Assembly (NCBI RefSeq): GCF_000425265.1
Contig: NZ_AUDC01000012.1
Location: 1-64,000 of the forward strand
Source: Maridesulfovibrio zosterae DSM 11974
GTDB taxonomy: Bacteria; Desulfobacterota; Desulfovibrionia; Desulfovibrionales; Desulfovibrionaceae
Direction of reading: 5' to 3'
Length of the DNA stretch: 64,000 nt
Shown here piece after piece: positions 17,489 to 24,086 of this stretch (positions are counted from its first letter, which is position 1; each line of letters begins with the position of its first letter). The notes below the pieces were generated by a model. That model was not told the DNA's origin, did no database searches, and saw only the letters and a list, made by a program, of their open reading frames with translations. The position numbers and the translations under genes were made by a program.

Positions 17489-17905
17489 ATGAAAATCATA
17501 AAATCGATAATTCTAATAGCATTAGTCTTGAGTTGTATCCTTATAGCCATCACCGCAGGAGCAACAACCATCGATGAAATAATCCATAACACGACCAGAG
17601 AACAGTTTCTAGAGTTAGCAGTAACAACCGCAGCTGAATCCCAAACCATACCGGTACTCCTCAATGACAACGAAATCAAAATCAGTACAGGAAAAGAATT
17701 CCAGCAAATCACTTACTCCCCTGCAACCAGAACGATCTCAATAACAAGTGAAATTCCTGATCCTTCGAATTACGTGGAAACCTTTCTGGTGAAACTGAAG
17801 GACGGGCGCAGCCTGAAACTATCTAAAGAATACGAATTCGAGGATAACCAAATACTGAATATGGAAGTGAAACCATCCGTCAACTCTACGCCATTACCCG
17901 TATGA
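17489..17905 (+). CDS. Small exported protein of unknown function
   Basis: A 138-residue protein with an N-terminal signal peptide (hydrophobic residues 5-23, ending near ITAGA). The mature part is mainly beta-strand-like, with no cysteines or known motif. AGGAG precedes the ATG. The palindrome TTCGGTCAACCGAA lies just upstream, as it does before two island cargos, so this gene may be the remaining cargo of a decayed unit. I do not recognise the family. Confidence 0.5.
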   Translation: MKIIKSIILIALVLSCILIAITAGATTIDEIIHNTTREQFLELAVTTAAESQTIPVLLNDNEIKISTGKEFQQITYSPATRTISITSEIPDPSNYVETFLVKLKDGRSLKLSKEYEFEDNQILNMEVKPSVNSTPLPV

Positions 17906-18049
17906 TTTCTCAATAGTCCCTAAAGTGATACAGGGTTTCATATCATCATCAGGCCCGATCTGTCAGACTACCTCTATTTCTTCTAGGGACCTCGGCTGTG
18001 ACTTCATCAAGAATAGAACTTTGAAGTTAACTCTACTTTCATTCAGTCG

Positions 18050-18219
18050 TTTCTGAATTGCTAGCATACACATGGTAAACAGATCACGAAGTCGTCCTGT
18101 AGTGCTCTGCCCTTCACCTTTCCTTGTGCTGCAAGATCAATCAGATTGCCATCTTCGACAGCTTGTTTCCGTGTATATGCGTAGATAAGATTAAACAGTG
18201 GATCGCTATTTTTAACCAT
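18050..18219 (-). pseudogene. DUF6573-like gene, copy 3 (internal deletion, frameshifted)
   Basis: The first 33 codons from the ATG at 18219 match copy 2 (DPLFNLIYAYTRKQAVEDGN, NLID). About 80 bases encoding the GFKVP...GLEGE segment are then missing, shifting the frame; DNA similarity resumes with the GGTGAAGGGCAGAGC segment and continues to the ATCTGTTTACCATGTG region. No functional product is expected. Confidence 0.75.
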
Positions 18220-18495
18220 CAGAATCTCCTTCAAATTTAGTATGTTGTTAAATTTGGAGATTATCCTGTGGTGGGGGAGTTGGTCACGCCAAACTTATTT
18301 TTTTATATTTGGTGGGATTGATTTTTTGGGATGATTCTGAGACCAAGAAATTTGTGATGCAGGTATGATTCTGTTGATTTGAGAAGGTATATTTCAAAAA
18401 ACAACTGTTCAACACCCCAATAATACTCATAAAAATGCAAAAAATGGTCAACTCAAAAAATAAGTTAACCATTAATTCTATTCAAGATATCCTCA
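18219..18495. repeat. Empty unit: leader copy 3 joined to a 3' module without cargo
   Basis: The leader with its SD palindrome (arms 18228-18239 and 18249-18260) and GATTCTG block is followed after about 60 bases by a 3'-module remnant: CAACACCCCAATAA, then a hairpin pairing GGTCAACTC-type arms (about 18443-18472) and TTCTATTCAAGAT. These elements occupy the same order as in cargo-bearing units, but no cargo gene lies between them. The tRNA fragment expected after TTCAAGAT is absent. Confidence 0.65.
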
Positions 18496-18517
18496 CGCTA
18501 CGTGAGCAAATCATATT

Positions 18518-19123
18518 TTAAATTGCTGCATGAAGAGAATCAAAAAGAAGATAACATGCGCATGCGCATAGAAGACTTCCTAAAGACACATTGAACAGCC
18601 GTATTCTTCTAGGAGTGTTTAGCAATAAACCAACCTTGCTACCCATTAATGCCCACATAAAAAGAGACAGATAACATATCACAAAATAAAGACTTGAGAA
18701 AATTAACAGTGGATCAAGCGACTTATCATCCATAAACATTGATAAACCGGCTATGCATGCGATCCATGCTTTCGGATTGAGCCACTGCATAAGTAAACCT
18801 TGCTTAAAACTTGGGCAACTGCCCTCTTCTATTGAGATATCAGATCGTGCTGATCCTATCTTGTATCCTAAATAGATAATAAATAAAGAGCCTGCGATCG
18901 CAAGATATTTCAGAAGTGTAGGATGGGCGGTTACAATTTGCATAAGCCCAAGGCCAAGAACAATTAACAACATAATAAAACCGATAGTCGCACCTGAGAC
19001 GAAAGGTAATGTTTTTCTCAATCCGTGATTTGCTCCCGAAGCGACAATAACCATATTTACCGGACCTGGAGTAATAGACATTGAAAGTGCAAAAATGCAC
19101 ATTGCTGCAATTTGTGTATACAT
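18518..19123 (-). CDS. LysE/RhtB-family amino-acid exporter
   Basis: A 201-residue membrane protein with about six hydrophobic segments. The N-terminal SMSITPGPVNMVIVASGANHG carries the Pro-Gly-Pro motif characteristic of LysE/RhtB exporters. The conserved QWLNPKAWIACIAG segment lies in the middle. These proteins export amino acids or related metabolites; the substrate is not predictable. The gene is divergent from a LysR regulator 139 bases away, which probably controls it. Confidence 0.88.
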   Translation of the reverse strand: MYTQIAAMCIFALSMSITPGPVNMVIVASGANHGLRKTLPFVSGATIGFIMLLIVLGLGLMQIVTAHPTLLKYLAIAGSLFIIYLGYKIGSARSDISIEEGSCPSFKQGLLMQWLNPKAWIACIAGLSMFMDDKSLDPLLIFSSLYFVICYLSLFMWALMGSKVGLLLNTPRRIRLFNVSLGSLLCACACYLLFDSLHAAI

Positions 19124-19262
19124 GTTCCGTCCTTTTTGAGATTGTTAAGTGAATATTGGTTAAGAGTACAAGTGAGTTTTTTTTAGGTCCAATTAAATGG
19201 TTTAATGGAGCTCATAAACATTTTTTATAGACATCCGGCATAGACGTTTTTACAGGATACAA
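19124..19262. promoter_or_regulatory. Divergent lysE/lysR regulatory region
   Basis: The 139-base divergent spacer contains an imperfect inverted repeat, CCAATTAAATGGTTTAATGG (19180-19199). It is a plausible LysR-type binding site controlling both genes. Confidence 0.4.
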
Positions 19263-20147
19263 ATGGAATTATACCAACTTGTTTCATTTGCCGTAGTGGC
19301 AGAAGAAGGAAATATGACTAGGGCTGCAGCTCGTTTAAATTTGACTCAGCCTGCGATTAGTGTCCAACTTAAATCTTTAGAGGAGAAATTGGGATTTTCT
19401 CTTTTTCAAAGAACGCCAAAAGGGATGAAGCTTACAGAGGAAGGTCAAAAACTTAAAATAAAGGCCGATATTGTACTGAGTGGAATGAAGGACTTCAATA
19501 CCGAAGCTGAAAAATTGAGAGGAGGAGCCTATGGTGAGATAATCCTTGGAGTTAACACTGATCCATTACTTCTGCGCTTGGAAAAACTATATACAAGATT
19601 GAAAGAGCAACACCCTGATATTTTATTAACCGTGCAAGAGTCGATGAGCTGGGATGCTGTTGAAAAATTGAATACTGGAAAAATTGATTTAGGATTCTCC
19701 TACAGTATTCCCCATGATAACAAAATAGAGGTACAACTTCTTGGAGAAATAGATTTGGCCATTGTTGGGCCAGAGAAGTGGCGTAGCCGTTTAGAAGGCA
19801 AAACTGAAAAAGATCTTGCTACATTTCCGTGGATCTGGACAAGTGAGCACTGCCCCATAAATATGATTCTTACCAATTTTTTTGAAAGCATCGGAAAAGA
19901 ACCTCTCAAAGCGATTGTTGTGGATCAGGAAGCAGCAATTCTGAAACTAGTTTCAGACGGAGTTGGCCTGTCTGTAATGCCGGTAAGCAAAATAGAAAAC
20001 GTAAAACAACAGTATAAAATCTTTCCAATTACGAAGTTGAATAAAAAACTTAAACTTTATATTATCTGTCTTAAACGCCGCAAAATGGACAATAAGATTT
20101 CAATTCTTTTGAATTTAATTAATGAAGTATGGGAAAAAGAAAACTAG
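19263..20147 (+). CDS. LysR-family transcriptional regulator
   Basis: The protein has 294 residues. The N-terminal winged helix-turn-helix includes FAVVAEEGNMTRAAARLNLT, QPAISVQLKSLEEKLG and LFQRTPKGMKLTEEG. The C-terminal substrate-binding fold spans about residues 90-290. It is divergent from the LysE-type exporter and likely activates it in response to the exported compound. Its last 33 bases overlap the 3' end of DUF6573 copy 4 on the other strand, so that copy was fused to sequence beside this gene. Confidence 0.9.
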   Translation: MELYQLVSFAVVAEEGNMTRAAARLNLTQPAISVQLKSLEEKLGFSLFQRTPKGMKLTEEGQKLKIKADIVLSGMKDFNTEAEKLRGGAYGEIILGVNTDPLLLRLEKLYTRLKEQHPDILLTVQESMSWDAVEKLNTGKIDLGFSYSIPHDNKIEVQLLGEIDLAIVGPEKWRSRLEGKTEKDLATFPWIWTSEHCPINMILTNFFESIGKEPLKAIVVDQEAAILKLVSDGVGLSVMPVSKIENVKQQYKIFPITKLNKKLKLYIICLKRRKMDNKISILLNLINEVWEKEN

Positions 20148-20414
20148 CCTTTTTGCACTTCCATCAAAAAGGTCCATTGCATCGCCATAACAAAATGGGT
20201 CTTGGAGCCGACCAGTAGTGCTCTGCCCTTCGCCTTCAAATCCTTTCGGTGGAGTGATGTATCTTTCGTAAAGATTCGGCGGAACAGCCACTGGAACCTT
20301 GAATCCGGTTTCCTTCGCTTGTTCGGTTATATCGATTAAATTTCCGTCTTCGATTGCCTGCTTTCTGGTATAGGAAAAGATTACGTTGAACAGTGAATCG
20401 TCAAGTCCATGCAT
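20115..20414 (-). CDS. DUF6573-like protein, copy 4 (truncated, chimeric end)
   Basis: The ATG at 20414 follows GGAG. Residues 1-75 match the other copies (DDSLFNVIFSYTRKQAIEDG, GFKVPVAVPPNLYERYITPP, EGEGQSTTGRLQD). The remaining residues diverge and the last ~11 are antisense to the lysR 3' end, so the native C-terminal half is lost. It is divergent from the cargo trio beginning at 20690. Function is unknown. Confidence 0.55.
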   Translation of the reverse strand: MHGLDDSLFNVIFSYTRKQAIEDGNLIDITEQAKETGFKVPVAVPPNLYERYITPPKGFEGEGQSTTGRLQDPFCYGDAMDLFDGSAKRLVFFFPYFIN

Positions 20415-20571
20415 TAATAAATCTCCTTCAATTTCATATTGTTAAATAACTCTGAAAATTGAAGGTTATCCTTATTGGTTTGATTTGGTCACTGGGGGCT
20501 GGTGATTATTTGGGGTGATTCTGTGGATCAGGTGATGATGGGTGTTTTTGTGGCTTCTTCGGTTGACCGAA
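20411..20571. repeat. DUF6573-module leader, copy 4, ending in TTCGGTTGACCGAA
   Basis: The SD palindrome arms are 20425-20434 and 20456-20465, identical to copies 0 and 1. The distal block GGTCACTGGGGG, GATTCTGTGGATCAGGTGAT follows and ends at TTCGGTTGACCGAA (20558-20571), the same end point as copy 2. Confidence 0.75.
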
Positions 20572-20689
20572 TTTTACATGCTCTACCTCAAAAACTTTAT
20601 TCATCCCTCTTTATGCGATATAGGACTCTTATCTTATGATTAATAAGACCACGTAAACACACTGATACCTTCGAGGATATGGGAAAAAC

Positions 20690-21760
20690 ATGTCAATGTA
20701 CCTGCGAAAATCAATAAAAGTCGGCCCAGTAAGATTCAACCTTTCCAAAAGTGGAGTAGGTATATCAGCTGGAGTTAAAGGCTTTAGAGTTGGAATCCGA
20801 CCTGATGGGTCAAACTATGTGCATGCAGGACGTCATGGATTATACTACCGAAAAGAATTGGGAAAAACGAATCAAAGACAAAATGAAACCAATGAAAATT
20901 ATGTAGAGCCCCAGACAGTAGCGCAAGTACCCAATGAAAATACTACCGTATTCAAATCTGAGAATGCAAAAGATATCATTTCAGACTCAAAAGATGAATT
21001 AATTGCCAAATTAAATAAATCTGAATCTATTTTCCGACTTGACTACGGGTTAGCAATAGCAATGATCCCTATATGCTTGTACTTAGCCAATATTAACAAG
21101 ACATTTGGAATAGCAGCAGCAGTAGCTAGCATCGTCATTATTCCGATCATCTCAGTATTTGTAAGAAAAAATAAAACAGTAAACCTTGAGTACTCTTTCG
21201 AAGAAGGCGGAGAGGAGAAGTATAAAAATATTATCTCAGCATTTAACCACTTAGCTTCGTGTTCTGGACTCTGGGAAGTTCATGAATCAACATCTTTGAC
21301 AGACGATCACGAGAAAAAAAGACACTCTGGGGCAAGCAATATTAAGAATAGATCAAAAATATCAGCAGGTGAAGGTAAGCCAAAATGGCTGAATACTAAC
21401 ATAAAAACACCTGCTGTTGCACTGACAAAGCAGCAGTTATATTTTATGCCTGACGGGTTATTATTCTGCGACAACAGCGGATATGCATTCATCTCATACG
21501 ATAAAATAAATATTATTTACGACTATACTAATTATATTGAAGAATATGCACCTAGTGACACTAAAATAGTTGATACCACATGGAGATATCCAAACAAAAA
21601 AGGAGGGCCAGATAAAAGGTTCAAAGACAACTATGAAATGTACGTATGCGAATACGGAGAAATCAAGATCAAGTCATCATATCAGATTAATATTTACATG
21701 CTGACTTCGAAAAGAAGTGCTGCTCAAGACTTTGTAACTATATTGAATAAAATAATATAA
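20690..21760 (+). CDS. DUF4236-domain membrane protein
   Basis: The protein has 356 residues. The first ~60 (MYLRKSIKVGPVRFNLSKSG, then GISAGVKGFRVGI and AGRHGLYYRKELG) match the DUF4236 pattern. Two adjacent hydrophobic segments follow (about 125-163), then a soluble C-terminal half of about 190 residues that contains repeated Tyr/Lys-rich strands and no catalytic motif I recognise. A GAGGATATGGGAAAAAC stretch precedes the start. It is the first gene of the cargo in unit 4. Other cargos here are defence systems, so an anti-phage role is a guess from position only. Confidence 0.6.
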   Translation: MSMYLRKSIKVGPVRFNLSKSGVGISAGVKGFRVGIRPDGSNYVHAGRHGLYYRKELGKTNQRQNETNENYVEPQTVAQVPNENTTVFKSENAKDIISDSKDELIAKLNKSESIFRLDYGLAIAMIPICLYLANINKTFGIAAAVASIVIIPIISVFVRKNKTVNLEYSFEEGGEEKYKNIISAFNHLASCSGLWEVHESTSLTDDHEKKRHSGASNIKNRSKISAGEGKPKWLNTNIKTPAVALTKQQLYFMPDGLLFCDNSGYAFISYDKINIIYDYTNYIEEYAPSDTKIVDTTWRYPNKKGGPDKRFKDNYEMYVCEYGEIKIKSSYQINIYMLTSKRSAAQDFVTILNKII

Positions 21761-21809
21761 ATTATCTAAATACTAATTATCAACAACAGAGTTAAGGAAG
21801 AGACTAAAA

Positions 21810-22124
21810 ATGAAAATTCTAGGTACAATGTTGATTATGTTAATAGCAGCCTTAATGTCACAATATGCACATGCTGAAAATTCCAAATTCCCTTACGCGG
21901 GATTAAACTGTAAGACTAATGGGAACAAAAAAATTGTGTGGATAAACACTACACATGGCTCATACGCACTGAATGGGCAAGCAATTAAATGGGTGCAGCA
22001 AAACAAATTATCAGGCTACCCTTTGCAAGGTGCAGACGGTAAAGATTTTAAAATTGGCAGAGACCATATCAATCCATTATTACTTTCAGATTTAATTCAA
22101 AAAGGACTTGAAAAATGTAAATAA
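21810..22124 (+). CDS. Small exported protein, possibly YebY/DUF2511-like
   Basis: A 104-residue protein with a cleavable signal peptide (about 22 residues, ending SQYAHA). The mature part has two cysteines (NCKTNG and EKCK at the C-terminus) that could form a disulfide, and SYALNGQAIKWVQ followed by LLSDLIQKGLEKC, resembling the E. coli YebY (DUF2511) layout. GGAAGAG precedes the ATG. It is the middle gene of the unit 4 cargo. The similarity is weak and by eye. Confidence 0.5.
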   Translation: MKILGTMLIMLIAALMSQYAHAENSKFPYAGLNCKTNGNKKIVWINTTHGSYALNGQAIKWVQQNKLSGYPLQGADGKDFKIGRDHINPLLLSDLIQKGLEKCK

Positions 22125-22169
22125 ATATTAACCAAAACCAATTCAATACTTACAAATGAAGAGAATAAA

Positions 22170-22898
22170 ATGGAACAGCCACAAAAACTAAGTAATCAGA
22201 CACTATTCAAGATGTTAAAAAATGACATTGATGAAATGACTGAAGACTTAGAACAAACAAGAAAATCGCCCCATTCCCCCAAGACCGCACTTGTATGGAG
22301 TCATTTAGCAAGTATATTACAAAACGCTAAAGCAGCTCTTCTTTGTATTAATTGTAAACAGTTCATATGTGTTCCATTAATTTTACGAACTATTCTTGAG
22401 TCTGCTATCAACTGTACACTTATAATTAGAGACTGTGATGACTCAACATGTATGCTTGATGCGTACAAAGAGAAACGCAGATATTTACAAAAAATGACAG
22501 GACCATTAAAAAGTGTTTTCGCAAAAGAGCTATTACCAGAGTCTCAAGATAACCTGAAAATCGTTAATAAAAAAATTGAAGAAATAGAAAAACGAGTGCC
22601 TAAACACTATAGCAGTCTTAACAAATACGAAAGGTTTAAATCAGCAGAAAAAGAATTTGAATATTATTTATTCTACACCCTTCTATCAAGTGATATTCAC
22701 ACAAGCTCACTATCCCTCGAAGATCGTCATAGTATTTCTCTAGATGACGCAGTTTCTTTAGAGTGGTACTCTTCAACAGATGAAGAGTACAGAGGGTACT
22801 TAAAAATGCTCACATCATTTCTAGATATGACTTTACCTTGTTTTACTGATTTTTTTGATGCAGTAAAAGAACTCGAATCTCAACTTCCACACAAATAG
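22170..22898 (+). CDS. DUF5677-like helical protein
   Basis: A 242-residue protein that appears all-helical. ICVPLILRTILESAINCTLII has the Arg-x-x-x-Glu pair in a buried helix that marks DUF5677-type proteins. A later DIHTSSLSLEDR with a conserved-looking His follows. Proteins of this type recur in defence-rich regions but lack a known mechanism. It ends the unit 4 cargo, 20 bases before the conserved 3' module. Strong AT bias matches its neighbours. Confidence 0.5.
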   Translation: MEQPQKLSNQTLFKMLKNDIDEMTEDLEQTRKSPHSPKTALVWSHLASILQNAKAALLCINCKQFICVPLILRTILESAINCTLIIRDCDDSTCMLDAYKEKRRYLQKMTGPLKSVFAKELLPESQDNLKIVNKKIEEIEKRVPKHYSSLNKYERFKSAEKEFEYYLFYTLLSSDIHTSSLSLEDRHSISLDDAVSLEWYSSTDEEYRGYLKMLTSFLDMTLPCFTDFFDAVKELESQLPHK

Positions 22899-22917
22899 AG
22901 CTATTTAAACAGACTTT

Positions 22918-23055
22918 ATCACGATATCAATTATCACAATCAATCTCATTCAAACAGGTTGGCATCCCCGGTTGGCAGCACCCTAAAAACAACCCCATAA
23001 AACGCAGAAAAGGGTTAACCCAAAATATGAGTTAACCCTTTAATATAATTCAAGA
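22918..23055. repeat. 3' module of unit 4, adjoining the intact tRNA
   Basis: Matches 15825-15944, with ATCACGATAT, GGTTGGCA twice, GGTTGGCAGCACCC (22970-22983), AAACGCAGAAAAGG and TTCAAGA next to the tRNA. It contains the bidirectional hairpin listed separately. Confidence 0.75.
23009..23041. terminator. Bidirectional terminator between unit 4 cargo and tRNA-Arg
   Basis: AAAGGGTTAAC (23009-23019) pairs with GTTAACCCTTT (23031-23041), with T-runs on both strands. It can end the cargo transcript and, on the minus strand, the tRNA transcript. It appears to have been duplicated together with the tRNA 3' end. Confidence 0.75.
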
Positions 23056-23132
23056 TGGTGACCCCGACAAGAATCGAACTTGTGACACCAAGATTAGGAA
23101 TCTTGTGCTCTATCCGACTGAGCTACGGGGCC
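23056..23132 (-). tRNA. tRNA-Arg (anticodon CCT), integration hotspot
   Basis: 77 bases on the minus strand fold into a cloverleaf. The acceptor GGCCCCG pairs with CGGGGTC (one G-U), the anticodon loop is TTCCTAA with anticodon CCT, the T-arm carries TTCGATT, and CCA is encoded. Its 3' end faces the island, and its 3' half is repeated at 15945-15995 and, broken, at 9104-9240. Confidence 0.93.
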
Positions 23133-23191
23133 ACGCTTTTTTTGAATCAGACAACCCAAATACTAGCCTATTTGCGTGTCTGAGGCGAGAA

Positions 23192-23220
23192 TTTATATAC
23201 AACACGTATTTCGATTGCAA
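23192..23220 (-). promoter_or_regulatory. tRNA-Arg promoter
   Basis: On the minus strand TTGCAA (23215-23220) and TATAAA (23192-23197) are separated by 17 bases, about 60 bases upstream of the tRNA 5' end. Confidence 0.6.
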
Positions 23221-23310
23221 GTAATTTTTGAACTTTTCTGGCTTTTTCCTACCAAACCTGCATATTTTGAGCTTCGAATACTTATCACCTGTAAACAAAC
23301 ATACTCAAAT

Positions 23311-23327
23311 GTAAAATACAATTTTAC
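23311..23327. promoter_or_regulatory. Perfect palindromic operator candidate upstream of tetR
   Basis: GTAAAATACAATTTTAC is a 7-3-7 perfect inverted repeat about 80 bases before the regulator start, with related half-sites on both sides (TGTAAA, TGTTACA). It fits autoregulation by the TetR protein. Confidence 0.5.
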
Positions 23328-23406
23328 TGTTACATTCTGTTGACAGGTGGCTGCTTTCATGCAAATAAGCTCTCAACTTAACGGCGTTAAGCTATGGAGA
23401 AACAAT

Positions 23407-24015
23407 ATGGGAACCAATACTAAAACAATAGAGATGTCTCAGCAACCATTGCGTATGCTGATACTTGACGCAGCCAGACAGCTTTTTGCTCAGCATGGCT
23501 ATGCTCAGGTCTCTATGCGTAAGCTGGCCACCACTATAGGCTACTCTCCTACTACTATATATCATCACTTCAAGGACAAAAAAGAACTGTTCCTCTGCCT
23601 GACCGAGGAAACATACCGGGATTTTCTGCAAGCCATTAACAGTATCATCACAGCTGCAAATTCCCCCAAAGACGCCTTGAAGAAAATTCTATATACTCTT
23701 GTAGATATGGGCCTTGAAAATCCCAATGCCTACAGGGTAGGATTTATGATGGAGAGCGACTTGATAAACGATAACAACTCACACTTCCAGCATAATCCAC
23801 TAGGCAAAACAATGTATAACCGCATTAATCACTGTGTTAAAGAGTGCATGCCCAAAACAGCTGACGATGAAGATATACTTGTTACAGCCCATGCGGTGAT
23901 GGCGGCAGCGCACGGGCTGACCTCTCTGCTTATAACATACCCCTCATTTGAATGGGGCCCTATAGATAAATTGAAGAAGCAGGCAATCGACTCGGCTGTT
24001 GATGCCATAATATAA
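23407..24015 (+). CDS. TetR-family regulator upstream of squalene-hopene cyclase
   Basis: The protein has 202 residues. The N-terminal helix-turn-helix is ARQLFAQHGYAQVSMRKLAT with GYSPTTIYHHFKDKKELF. The ATG at 23407 follows GGAGA at six bases and is preferred to an upstream in-frame start at 23347. The C-terminal ligand domain has no recognisable specificity. It lies directly before shc on the same strand, so it may control hopanoid or lipid genes. Confidence 0.88.
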   Translation: MGTNTKTIEMSQQPLRMLILDAARQLFAQHGYAQVSMRKLATTIGYSPTTIYHHFKDKKELFLCLTEETYRDFLQAINSIITAANSPKDALKKILYTLVDMGLENPNAYRVGFMMESDLINDNNSHFQHNPLGKTMYNRINHCVKECMPKTADDEDILVTAHAVMAAAHGLTSLLITYPSFEWGPIDKLKKQAIDSAVDAII

Positions 24016-24086
24016 TTTCCAGCTCAGATCAGTCACTACGCTGCTAGGCTCCGCGCCTTTTTTTAATACTTTTAAGGAACTTGATA

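Noticed and set aside
3656-20571. CRISPR array suggested by the recurring leaders
   Set aside because: Copies are more than 100 bases long, kilobases apart and each joined to a gene start. No spacer-repeat periodicity or cas genes are present.
1-23055. Integrase or plasmid replication genes in the island
   Set aside because: No tyrosine or serine recombinase, relaxase or Rep protein is encoded within the window; only the partial IS transposase is present.
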